Under the pieces are notes generated by a model. That model did no database searches, was not told where the DNA came from, and worked only from the letters and a program-made list of their open reading frames with translations. This document shows, in pieces, positions 11,821-21,936 of a DNA stretch of 64,000 bases; the first letter of the stretch is position 1; each line of letters opens with the position of its first letter. The stretch is from Adenophora triphylla var. japonica (lineage: Eukaryota; Streptophyta; Magnoliopsida; Asterales; Campanulaceae): contig JAFEMH010000745.1 of assembly GCA_022495995.1 (NCBI GenBank), positions 529,001 through 593,000 on the forward strand, read 5' to 3'. The translations under genes and the position numbers were made by a program.

Positions 11821-12801
11821 TGTAGCGATGCGCGGATTTCTCTTGTTTTTCACATCTTTTTGAGTCGCCACCTATATTATTTGTTTGGAAATATAGAAAA
11901 ACCATTTGAAAAGAGATTTTGGGTTCGGAACTTAGGTTATGGAATGGGAAGGTCAAGGAGCACCCATTCCACCCAATCTGAAGATCGATCTTGCTAAAAG
12001 AGAGGTTTTCAAAGAAAAAAGACGTTTTAAAAAAATAAGTAAAAGAATCCATTTAACGAGGTTAAACGGAATATAGGATCGATTGCTTCGAGACCATCCC
12101 CATGATTTGGGGAGGCTCTAGGCCGATCCTAGATTCGATGTATTATACCACTCTAACAATCAATTAGAAAGGAAAGAGGAAGATTACCTCGTGTGAAGAG
12201 ACTCGGACAGAGTTTCGACTCAAATTAGAGTCAAATCTTGATGCGGACAGAGCTTCGCCTCAGTCCTTGATTCGAGCTTCGATGTTTGTTTATTAACAGG
12301 GTTGACAAACAAAGTTTAGGTGATTTTAGTGTTGATTTACAGGAATCTTTCAGGGAGAGAAACCAGTAAATGTGGGGGTTTTGACTTGAAAAAGTCTGGG
12401 ATCCAAAATACTGAAAGTCTTCAAGTATTTATAGGTATTAGAGATGTGTTGGTGGAGAGATAAAACACCTTAGGAAGGTTCCAGAATCCAAATTTCATTG
12501 GATGGCCGAATTGATAAAGTTTTATCCCGAAAGAGGTTGAAATCGACGAGGAGACTGGCTTCTGCAGGTCTGCAGAAACTACTTGTATCGCGCGAGACAC
12601 GCCATTTCGCGCGAGATAAGGCCGTCAGTGGATAATTCTGTCCTTCCCTCGTTATCTCGTATGCAGTTTAGTCCAAACTAATGGTCGTTAGTCAAAAACT
12701 TAACGAAACATGACGAAATGGTGGATTTCTACTTCTTGACTCAAGGCGAGAATTAGAATGGTATCAATCTGCTCCGATGGGTTCAGAATGGGGTGTCTAC
12801 A
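11821..12801 (-). repeat. 3' LTR of E1
   Basis: This 981-bp LTR matches 56,888-57,866 with about 30 substitutions and a few 1-2 base indels. On the minus strand it has a TATA box (TATAAATA, complement of 12,426-12,433). About 150-180 bp upstream are two CG palindromes TCGCGCGA at 12,588-12,595 and 12,607-12,614. The terminal five bases are inverted (TGTAG/CTACA). Confidence 0.92.
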
Positions 12802-12816
12802 GAGCCTCTCGTCGAC
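12802..12816 (-). other. Polypurine-tract region of E1
   Basis: On the minus strand GACGAGAGGCTC abuts the start of the 3' LTR. The corresponding site in E2 is GCCGAGGGGCTTC before its 3' LTR. The shared GAGRGGCTYC supports both as plus-strand primer sites. Confidence 0.5.
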
Positions 12817-12888
12817 AAGTCTTATGGAAGAAGTCATGTCGACGATAGAAAAGACATCATTCTGAACATCGGGATGATCGGGCCGCAC

Positions 12889-12934
12889 GGCTTCCTACGT
12901 ATCTCTATCGGAGAATCAGACCATAACGTAGTTC
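12889..12934 (-). other. CTACG/CGTAG two-tier hairpin (motif 1), E1 3' copy
   Basis: The minus strand reads GAACTACG, then a loop containing GTCTGA, an inner stem TCTC/GAGA around CGATA, and TACGTAGGAAGCC. Outer arms CTACG and CGTAG pair. It is one of seven copies in E1 and E2, lying about 90 bp before the 3' LTR of E1. The function is unknown. Confidence 0.6.
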
Positions 12935-13065
12935 AACTCCAAAACACGAAAAGGCTGCTTTAGGTATTTTGAAAATCATTTTGAAAATCGAGGAGATTTC
13001 GCTTTTGAAAGGGTAAATTCATACTGAGGAATCAAATCAAGACCCAATTCTGAATATACCTGCCT

Positions 13066-13445
13066 GAAGATTCGCCTGTCTGGGCTCCGAACCTGTGGGG
13101 AAATATGTTAGAAAACAAAGGCTTACCTACCCGGTCCTTTGAGTCATGTTGGTTTTGGTGACGATTCGCCTGTCTGGGCTCCGAATTGGGCTTTTTGTTG
13201 GGGATGACAATTCACCTATCTGGGCGTTGAGTTGGGCCTTTGATTTTGACGATTCACCTGTCTGGGCTCTGAATCGAGCTTTTGGTTTTGAAGATTCACC
13301 TGTCTGGGCTCTGAATCGGGCTTTTCTAATGACGATTCACCTGTCTGGGCTCTGAATCGGGCTTTTGTGATGACGATTCACCTGTCTGGGCGTTGAATCG
13401 GGCTTTTGATTTTGACGATTCACCTGTCTGGGCTCTGAATCGTGT
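13066..13445 (-). repeat. Tandem hairpin array, about eight 42-47 bp units, E1 3' region
   Basis: Each unit has the core CCTGTCTGGGCTC flanked by inverted arms: CGATTC...GAATCG in most units, ATTCG...CGAAT at about 13,164-13,185, and CAATTC...GAGTTG at about 13,209. The arms change together, so the pairing is kept. Spacers contain GGGCTTTTG. The short ORF through the array is only a by-product of the repeat. Confidence 0.8.
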
Positions 13446-13663
13446 GGGATGACTTGATCTCTAGATCAATCATTTTCGGGCGACTGGTGCCGTATTGAGC
13501 GATTGTGCGGGTGTCACGTTCGGCTCGTTCCATGACTTTCGGTCCCGATTTTTCCATGTTTCCTTGCTAGTGTATCACTTCCAAGGGTAAATGTGTCAAA
13601 ATTTTGAATTTTGACATTGCGTAGACGCTTATTGTCGAGATTTTGTACATTTCCAGGGGGTTT

Positions 13664-13696
13664 ATCTCGCGCGAGATGGCTTGTATCGTGCGATAC
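13664..13696 (+). promoter_or_regulatory. Palindrome pair upstream of the antisense PMD gene of E1
   Basis: ATCTCGCGCGAGAT (13,664-13,677) is a perfect 14-bp palindrome. Five bases later GTATCGTGCGATAC (13,683-13,696) has perfect 6-bp arms. They lie 170-200 bp before the antisense start codon at 13,867. The same CG-centred words occur upstream of LTR TATA boxes in this window, which suggests a shared regulator. Confidence 0.5.
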
Positions 13697-13866
13697 ATTA
13701 ACTGTCGAGGCAATATAACAGCAGCTGCTGTTTATTTTAACAACACCCATTTTCAAATTTTCTCTCCAAGCTTGAGCCAAGGCGTTTTTTTTCCTGGGAT
13801 TTTTGGAGCTTTGCTTGTCGATTCCTTCTTTCAATCAACATTCAATCCCTTCTCCTTCCATCATCA

Positions 13867-16111
13867 ATGGCGCAAGAGAGAAAGAACCCAACCTTCGGTA
13901 GTCATTTGCTCGGGAAGGACTATCCAAGGGACGACCTCACTTTTGATCGGAATATGCACATTTCCCATGCCATTCGCGAGGGTTTGGTAAGGTTTTCTTT
14001 CTCCGTTATTGTTTCATGTATTGCATTGCATTGAATCCATGTCTTTTGAATCCCAATTTCATCAAATTGGCAATTTTCCTCTTTTGCCTTAGAACTTGGT
14101 TCTATGTTGATGCATGTTTCGTTTTTGTCGATTGTTGGTGTTGCATTGTGCATATATGACTTCCCTTCATATCATGGATTGTAGGAGCGATCAACTTAGG
14201 TAGTTGAATGCATCTTTGGGCATGGCTTTCTAGTGTGCACGCCAAGTGTTCGATGAAATGCCTCAATGAAAATTTTCTTTTATTTCTTTGAATTTTTGCC
14301 ATGGGACGATCTCTAATGTTGCTCCCTTGCTTTTCCTCTGTTTTGCAGTCGTATAGGCCAACTAAAAATTGCCATGGGAGTCTGAAGTTTGCCAAGGCTT
14401 TGTGGGACAAAGTTAAGGACTTGAATGGAGTTCGGGCTAGGATGGCTCAAACGGGGCTCCTTACCTTCGTTGATAATATCCGGGGAATGAGGCGAACTCC
14501 CCAGGTCCTTCAGGCGATCAGGGAGAGGTGGTGGGATACTACCCACACGGTCCATCTTCGCTTCGGGGAAGCTACTATGACCTCGACAGATTTTCTTGCT
14601 ATCACTGGGTTGGAGTTCACCGGCGTTGCCCTCCCGAAGACTACGGGTTACAAGCCTGCGAGTCCAGCCGTATGGAGGCAGTTGATTGGTTTTGCCCCTA
14701 ACAAGGTTAAGGGGTTTGCTGCTGAGTTGTCACCCCTCCGTGCTCAGCTCGAGGCTTATGCGGATAAGCCAAATCTGAACACCGATCGGTTGGTGAGGGG
14801 TGCTCTCTGGTATATTCTGTCAGAGACCATTTTTTCTAACCATTCTTCTACGGCTTGCCTTGCTCTCTTGGGTTTGTTGGTTGATCTGGATGCGGTGAGG
14901 ACATACGATTGGGGCTCAGCTGGGCTGGCCTTCTGCTATCACGCTATGGATGAGGCGTGTAGGCATACCAAGGATACTTTGTCTGGGTATTCTTATGTTT
15001 GGGAGGTATGCTTTTGATTCTGTCTTTATCCTTTATCTGTACCTTTTGTCTACGTTTTGTACTGAATCTGTTCTGCTTTCTTGTACATATATGGGGATAT
15101 GTCGTCTTTGGACTGTACAAGTTTGAGCTGGATAGTCGGGACCCTCTGTTTCCGGACATCAGGAGGTGGAGCCATCCCAACCGGACCGTGGATGAGGAGG
15201 AGGGAGATCAGGACTGGACTCTGACCGTTGCAGAGGCGCGGGCCATCCCCGATGCCTTTGAGTTTGAGCGGCTGGGCCTGTATCCGTGGACCTTGGTGGA
15301 ACGAGAGGTTCACCGGGACTGGGATTCTACTGCGATGCAGAGGATTTTGGTATCTCTGGAGGGGGATACCATATATTTGGGCGAGCGAGTCATCCCTCAG
15401 CATGGCCGTGGTTCACTGCCATATAGGGGTGCCAGAGGATCCGCCGAGGGCTATGTACCCCACCCACTTCATTCCTGACGATGATTATGTTGATCTTGTG
15501 AATGGTTTCGCGGCGGCTGATTGCATTATCCAAGGGGATTCATATGAGGAGTTCTTGCCTCGACTGATGGGTTCCCTTTTGGTAGGTGGTCACTTGCCCG
15601 AGCTTCTACTTCTGCCTCAGCCTCAGGTTCGTCAGCCCCAAGCTCTTCTTCATAGTATGCAGGTTCTGTGCCTTTTGCACCGGATTATGGTCCTCCGAGC
15701 TATACGTATATGATGGGGAGCATGCCGATGGTGGGCCATATTGCGGTCCCGGATCAGATTCCTGAGAGTTATCGCCTCCCCTCCGGTGTCTCTTCGGTAC
15801 ATTTATGTTTATACTATTTCCCGCAATCGCCCATATATGTGTATATGTCCGATCCTTTCTGAGGGTTTTCTCTTTGTGGCCAGGTTATCATGTTCGCGGT
15901 TGATTACAAACGTGGGGCGAGCATGATGGCCGGCTTGACGGCCCTGGTGTCTGATCTGTCTGAGTGGCTATTTCACAAGGCGACCTCGGTGGCGTCAACT
16001 ATTGCCTTTTCAGTGACCCCAACCTGCGGAGCCAAGCGGTCAAGAAGGGATGGTAGCCCCAACGGTGGTGAAGGCGGAGGTGCCGGCGACTCGGGAGACT
16101 TGATGGCGTGA
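13867..16111 (+). pseudogene. Antisense plant-mobile-domain (PMD) gene carried by E1
   Basis: Exon 1 is 13,867-13,986 (MAQERKNPTF...), exon 2 is 14,349-15,005. A PMD block follows: RRTPQVLQAIRERWWDTTH, then a FGEATMTSTDFLAITGL motif, and GSAGLAFCYHAMDEA near the exon end. Exon 3 (about 15,092 on) contains FGLYKFELDSRDPLFPDIRRW. Its expected AG acceptor is not visible, and the frame shifts near 15,425. Further exons end with a basic, Gly-rich tail and a stop at 16,109-16,111. The exon 2/3 junction (..WE | W/A-Y-V/K-V-F-G) matches that of the E2 antisense gene. PMD proteins (MAIN, MAIL1 in Arabidopsis) act in silencing and genome stability; how they help a retrotransposon is unknown. It lies downstream of pol and opposite to it. 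Confidence 0.8.
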
Positions 16112-16441
16112 TCCCCTTTTTCTCCCCATTTCTTGAAAACTTGTAAATATTGGTCGTGTGGGCCCAGACAATTTTTCCTTTCTTTTGTACATGTTAGCAC
16201 GTAGGTAGCACAAAAACAAGGTTTCTTAATTCCTAGTCCTAGGTCTAATTAATTAATTTTTTAACTTTCTCGACTTCCGTGATGGAAATAAAATGACCAT
16301 TCGGGTCACAGTTTTGAGCTTGGTTTTGGTGCCTGTACTGCATGTTAAGAACTGTTGGTGCAGGTTTTCGAGACTTGCTTCATCAAGTCGGGGCTAGATT
16401 GCTTGTTTGTACAGGACTGCTGCTGAATTTGCCGAAGAGAT

Positions 16442-16545
16442 GTATCGCGCGGGACAAGGTATCTCGCGCAAGACACGCTACTCAGGCGAAATTCTTTTCC
16501 TTCTTCGAACATGATTCTGTCAGTTATCTCTATAAAAATACCCAG
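16442..16545 (+). promoter_or_regulatory. Core promoter of the second antisense ORF of E1
   Basis: TATAAAAATA at 16,531-16,540 lies about 100 bp before the ATG at 16,638. Two degenerate CG palindromes (TATCGCGCGGGACA, TATCTCGCGCAAGACA) lie 50-90 bp further upstream, at about 16,443-16,478. This gives the antisense ORF a plausible promoter of its own inside the element. Confidence 0.5.
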
Positions 16546-16637
16546 TAGTCCGGCCAGATAACTCATTCTAGCCCTTCAAACTCTAGAGATATTCTGTTAG
16601 GGTCGAATTCTTGTCTTCTTTTCCAACCCTGTGATCC

Positions 16638-18134
16638 ATGGCTTCCAAGGAGATCGTTCCAACGTCCATGATTGTTGATGATTATTCTCTGACGTCTGAT
16701 GTAGTCGAAGCATTCAAGCAAGTATCAAGACACTTTGTGAGGTCATTTCGCAATCGATCTCGCAATAAGTTAATAGCAGAATTCAGATTCAGAATCCTTT
16801 TCACCTTGAAGAACCTCCAACCGGATTGGAATCTTTTGCAGGGTGCTGCTCGATTTTGGGATCCTTCTGTTTATCTCTTTAATTTTTCTCTTAATGAGAT
16901 GGTGCCTACTGTTGAGGAATTCGCCACTATATTAGATATGCAGTTAACTGGTGAGATTGCTATTCCTAAATACAATAGGAATCATTCAGAGGCTTTGAAT
17001 GAATTGCTAGGGATCCCCCTTGATACTTGCTATGAGCTGGTTCACCACAGGTGGGTAGATTGCTCTTCTTTTCCTGAACGCTTCAGCGGAGATTCAGATG
17101 ACGAGGCCTTCCGTGTTTACAAACGAAACTTTCTGGCCCTTTCACTTTTCGGAGATGTTTTGTTCACGTGCAGGGATAGCTTGGTTGACTCCCAATTGGT
17201 GGAAATCGTTCTGCAGGCTAGGAAACGTTCTAGGAACATTATTCCGCTAATATTGGGTGAAACCCTGCATGGTCTTGATGAGTTGCATAAGACCGGTGCC
17301 ATGACTCAAAGGAGTCCTCTTTTGTTGACTATTTGACTTAGAGAACATCTCAAGTTGGTAGGTCCTCCGTTGGAGTACTTCCCATTCACATACCATATGA
17401 GGAAGTTGTTGATAAAGGATCTCTCGGTGGATGAGTGGGCCAAGTTGATTGCAAAGACCGCCACTGCAGATATCCTTTGGTGTCCACCCTATTGGAGATT
17501 GAACAAGTATGTTGCCAACACCAAGGGTTTTGACAGGGTTGTTCTCCCGAGTTTGCGAGATTCCTCCTTTTATTTTCCTAAGCGGGTGCTTCGTCAGTTT
17601 GGCCAGCAGCAGGACACTTATCTTTTCGAAGGAGCTTCTCGTGAAGTGTCTTATATCGGTGTAGAGTTTGCGAAGGTGCTAGCACAAGCATGGGGTGAAG
17701 GAACTAATCGAGATCGCTGGTCGAACCTTCGGACTTTTGATGCAAGCGTCTTCTTATCTGATAAGTATTTGGATTGGTTCCTTCATACCGGTCATCCTAA
17801 TGTGGAGAAGATTGATGATCTGCGGCTTACACTGTTAGGGGATTCCTTCGTAGCTAGCAGTATTTTGCGAAGGAGTGAGGCCCAGTCTGATCCTGCTAAT
17901 GTAGGGACCGATCCAACCTAGGATTTTCTTGATGGGGATTGGTATGATAGGCGAGGCAAGGGTATGCCCGGAAAGATGCAAGCTTTAGATAGGCCCAATG
18001 TTTTCAAGAGGCTTTCGGAGTCCGTTTTCACTCGCCTCGAGGGATGCTCTGCTTCGAAGGGCCCGAAACGCAAGAGAGATCGCGATGACGGGGGTGATCA
18101 TGTCCGCCGGCCTACCAAGTCAATGAAAGGCTAG
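16638..18134 (+). pseudogene. Second antisense ORF of E1, DUF7745-like, intronless
   Basis: A 498-codon frame from MASKEIVPTS to a stop at 18,132-18,134, broken only by TGA at 17,334-17,336 and TAG at 17,919-17,921. N-terminal features resemble the plant DUF7745 family, by recall: LQPDWNLLQGAARFWDPS followed by FSLNEMVPTVEEFATILDM (about residues 58-98). The middle has NFLALSLFGDVLF and IIPLILGETLHGLD. The C-terminus is basic (KRKRDRDD) and may be a nuclear localisation signal. DUF7745 proteins are found with Tat-type retroelements and resemble PMD proteins in outline (the WDP..PT.EEF pattern). The function is unknown. It lies between the antisense PMD gene and the pol stop. Confidence 0.65.
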
Positions 18135-18324
18135 ATCCTAAAGAGTACCAAGAGATTGCTTTGATAGATCAATAGTTTTATTATATATTTTTCATTTTTT
18201 TCAAGATGGTTAGCTAAGCAAATTAGTCGTTGTGGTTAGAATTTCCCTTTTGTTATTAATAAAATGCATTTGATTAATAAAAGGACAAAATTTGATTTAT
18301 TTATTTGATTAGACCGAACCCGAA

Positions 18325-18383
18325 GGCTGCCTATGTTCCTCTTTTACAGCAATTAAATAAGAGGCTCAGATCTAACGTAGTTC
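18325..18383 (-). other. Motif 1 hairpin, E1 copy after pol
   Basis: On the minus strand: GAACTACG, a loop with ATCTGA, inner stem CCTCTT/AAGAGG, then AACATAGGCAGCC. The outer stem has one C/A mismatch, while the inner stem is the longest perfect one in E1. It lies about 235 bp past the pol stop. Confidence 0.6.
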
Positions 18384-18490
18384 ATTTTTGAGAGAAAAAG
18401 GACACAATACTGCTTCAGGCCGAGGGGTAGTCTCGCGCGGGACAAGGCCTCCTCTCCTCTTTTTTTATTTTTATACACACCCTTTCTTTT

Positions 18491-18592
18491 GCCTAGACCG
18501 CCCCTTCGGGTTTTCAATCTAGCGGGCTTATTTTCTTGTGCAAGCTCTAATTTTTGCCTAGGTCGTCCCTTTCGGGATTTTTAACCTAGCGA
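18491..18592 (-). other. Paired CTAGG hairpins (motif 2) directly after the E1 pol stop
   Basis: Copy 1 (18,592-18,556, minus) is GCTAGGT ... CCCGAAAGGG ... ACCTAGGC: an outer stem of 6-7 bp and an inner CCC/GGG stem closed by a GAAA tetraloop. Copy 2 (18,524-18,491) is GCTAGATT ... CCCGAAGGGG ... GGTCTAGGC. The E2 gag stop is followed by the same arrangement with different inner stems. Confidence 0.6.
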
Positions 18593-18618
18593 GCATTTTT
18601 TCTTTTAAAGAGGCCAAG

Positions 18619-21600
18619 TCACGCGAAGTATTTCTTGAGCTTGTCCATGTTGACTGGCTTCGGTAGCTGATCGCCGTTTAAGTCCACCAGCTGAAGGTCT
18701 CCATCAGAGAATATCTTCTTCACGATGTAGGTTCCTATCCATCTTGGTCCCCACTTTCCTAGAGGGTTGAAAGGTCCAGGACGATGTTCACGGAGAACCA
18801 TGTCGCCTACTCTGATATTTCTTGTCTTGACCTTTTTGTTGAAAGCTCTTGCCATTCTTCTTTGGTAAGCTCGAGTGTGCTCGGCTGCTTTCAGCCTCCT
18901 TTCGTCTAGCAAGGCTAGCTCTTCGTATCTGCTTTCTAGCCAGTCGACTTCATTCACTTGGTTTTCTAGGAGAACCCGTAGTGATGGTATTTCCAATTCT
19001 ATTAGTAGGACGGCCTCCATTCCGAATGTGAGGGCTAGGGAGTCCCCCTGTAGCTGTTCAGACTGAAGTGCGATATCCCCAAAGTGCGAAGGGTAGCTTG
19101 TCGGGTCAGTCTTTCCCAGTGACTGCCATTTTTCTGATGATGGTTTCGATTGTTTTGTTTGCGGCTTCAACTGCTCCATTCGTCTGAGTCCTGTAAGGAG
19201 ATGACTTATGCCTTATGATTTTGTACTCTGTTAGGAGGCGATCGGTTTCTTTCTCGAAGTGAGAGCCATTATCAGATATCATCTCCTGCGGGACCCTGTA
19301 TCGGCCGATGATGTTATGCCTGATGAATTCTGCTACTTTTCTGGCATTCAAAACTTTGTAGGAGGCGGCCTCGATCTATTTAGTGAAATAGTCGATGGCT
19401 ACTAAGACGAAACAGTGTCCATTGGCTCCTGCGGGCATGACCTTTCCAATCACATCGATGCCCCATGTTGAGAACGGCCAAGGAGACGTCATAGGGTACA
19501 ACAAGGAAGGCGGTACTTGCTGAAGGTTGGCGTGTATCTGACACTTATGGCATTTCTTGACCATGCTGGTAAAGTCGGCTTCCATGGTTAACCAAAAGTA
19601 CCCTTGTCTGATGATCTTTTTGGCGAGCATGTTTCCGCTCATGTGGGTTCCACATACACCTTGATGAACATGGTCCATTATTTCTTGGGCCTCTTCTTTG
19701 GTGGCACAAAGAAGGTTTCCCTGGGAGTATTTTTTGAATAGACGACCAGCAATGATGACGTAATTAGTTGCTAGCCTTTTAAGGGCGATCTGAGTCTTCT
19801 GGTCGGTCTCAGGCGGAATGGTTCCATCTAGGATGAAATGCCAAATGTCATGGTACCATGGTTTCTTTTCGAAGTCCTCAACGATGGCACATTCGGATGA
19901 CCACTTGTCTTTGCAGTCATGAAGATCTATAACGGCGCAGTAGGCAAAAGTTGCACGCCGGGTTATTTTGAAGGGTTTGACTGCCTTCCCTGCAGGGATT
20001 TCAACCAAGGAAGCAAGTGTAGCCAATGCATCAGCAAACCGGTTTTTGTCTCTAGGAAGATAGTGGAACGAGATATCCTGAAACTGTTGCACCAACTCTT
20101 GGAGGTGGGCATTGTATCTTTGAAGGGTTGGATCTTGGATCCTCCACTTCTTCAGTATCTGATTGATGATCAACTGGGAGTCCCCAAATACCTCAAGTTC
20201 GATTACGTTGCGTTTTAGGGCTGCCTCGAGCCCCGCTATGCAAGCTTCATATTCCGCGGTGTTGTTGGTGGCGTCAAAGTCAAGACGTATTGCTAGTGGA
20301 GTGTAGATGTCGTCGGGATCTACTAACAACATTCCGATGCCGAACCCTTTCTTGTTGGCTGCGCCATCAAAAAATAATTGCCACTTATTTTCGTCTTCTA
20401 TACTCATGATGTCTTCATCAGGGAATCGCGGGTCTTCCCCCTTCACTTCGTCGCAAGGAAATTCAGCCAACTGATCTGCGAATACACTGCCTCTGACGGA
20501 TTTCTGAGTGATGTAAGTGATATCAAATCCCGCGAGCATGAAATACCATTTAGCCAGTCGCGAAGACAAATTTGATTTGTCTAGGATGTACTTAAAAGGA
20601 TCCATTCTTGCGATGAGACGAACCGGGAAGGATTCCATGTAGTGCTTTAGTCTCTGTGATACCTAGACAAGAGTAGCGCAAGATTTGTCGAGTGGAGAGT
20701 AGTTGATTTTGCTGCCTTGGAATCTGCGGCTGACAAAGTAGATCGCATTCTCTGTGTGTGAAGCAGGCTGTTCTTGAGCGAGCATAGCCCCTAGCGCGTT
20801 GTCAATAACCGTGAGGTATAGCTTTAAGGGCTTTTCCTTGTGCGGTGGAACCAGGATGGGTGGGGAAGTTAAGTAGTGCTTAACTTCCTCGAATGCTTCT
20901 TGACATTCCTCTGTCCATTCTTGAGGTGCATTTTTCTTAAGTAGCTTGAAGATGGGATCGCACATTGTAGTCAGTTGATTGATGAATCGACTGATGTATT
21001 GGAGTCTGCCCATGAATCCCTTTACTTCTTTCTGTGTTCTGGGTGGAGGCATGTCTATGATGGCCTTTATCTTGGCGGGGTCTGCTTCTATGCCGCGCTC
21101 GGTGACCATATACCCTAAGACTTTCCCTTTGACCACTCCGAATGAGCATTTTGCGGGGTTGAGCCTCATCTTGTGTTGTCTCAGTCGATTGAAGAATTTT
21201 CTGAGATCTCTGAAGTGCTGACCATCTGTCCCTTTTGAGTGGATAATCATGTCGTCACGTATACTTCTATTTCCTTGTGGATCATGTCATGGAATAGTGT
21301 CGTGACTGCCCTTTGGTAAATAGCCCCAACGTTTTTGAGACCAAACGGCATGACCGTATAACAGAACGTCCCCCAAGGCGTGGTGAATGCTGTTTTGTGT
21401 TGGTCTTCCTCTGCCATGAGGATTTGGTTATACCCTGCGAAGCCGTCGACAAATGAGCGGACTTCGTATGCTGTGGTGGCGTCGACCAACATATCTATGT
21501 TTGATAGCGGGAAGTCATCTTTAGGGGATGCCTTGTTCAAGTCTCTGAAGTCGACACAGACTCATATTTTCCCATTCAACTTGGCTACTTGTACCGTGTT

Positions 21601-21936
21601 TGCCAGCCATTCTGGATACTCAATCACTTTGATAAACCCTACGTTCAAGAGTTTCATGATCTCTTCTTTCACTTGCATTGACCATTCGGGCTTGATTCTG
21701 CGCAGTTTCTGTTTGACTGGCTTGGCGTTGGGTAGCAACGGTATTTTGTGTTCTACAATCGACTGATTTAACCCAGGCATATCTTTGTAGGACCAAGCGA
21801 AGATGTCGACATATTCTATGAGGAGCTGCGTTAAGGTTTCCCTGTCTTCCCCCTTAAAGAAGCTGCCGATCTTTGTTTCTCTGGGGTCTTCTGTTGTCCC
21901 GAGATTAACCGTTTGCATATCTTCATTGTCAACGGG
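18619..21936 (-). pseudogene. E1 pol: reverse transcriptase, RNase H, integrase
   Basis: Read leftward. RT is at 21,936-20,640, with VCVDFRDLNKASPKDDFPL and PFGLKNVGAIYQRA; a 1-nt deletion falls inside the YVDD catalytic motif at about 21,257, and an in-frame stop lies just before VCVDF. RNase H (about 20,470-20,030) has DGAAN, AEYEA, GDSQL and FADALA. Integrase (about 19,720-18,620) has a zinc region with CHKCQIH, then the D,D,E residues in GIDVIG, SDNGS and AVEAANK. It also carries a stop after YFTK (19,376) and a frame change near 19,110. The C-terminal GPRWIGTYIVKKI region ends with KLKKYFA at 18,619. These enzymes copy and integrate the element; this copy cannot make them. Confidence 0.88.

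Noticed and set aside
11589..12052. Ser/Leu-rich minus-strand ORFs at the E1 left boundary
   Set aside because: They read through GA-rich leader sequence and across the LTR junction at 11,821; no domain is present.
12889..12934. Hammerhead ribozyme or kink-turn in motif 1
   Set aside because: The CTGA word is present, but there is no CUGAUGA...GAAA core and no second sheared G-A partner in a constant place, so I report only an unnamed hairpin.
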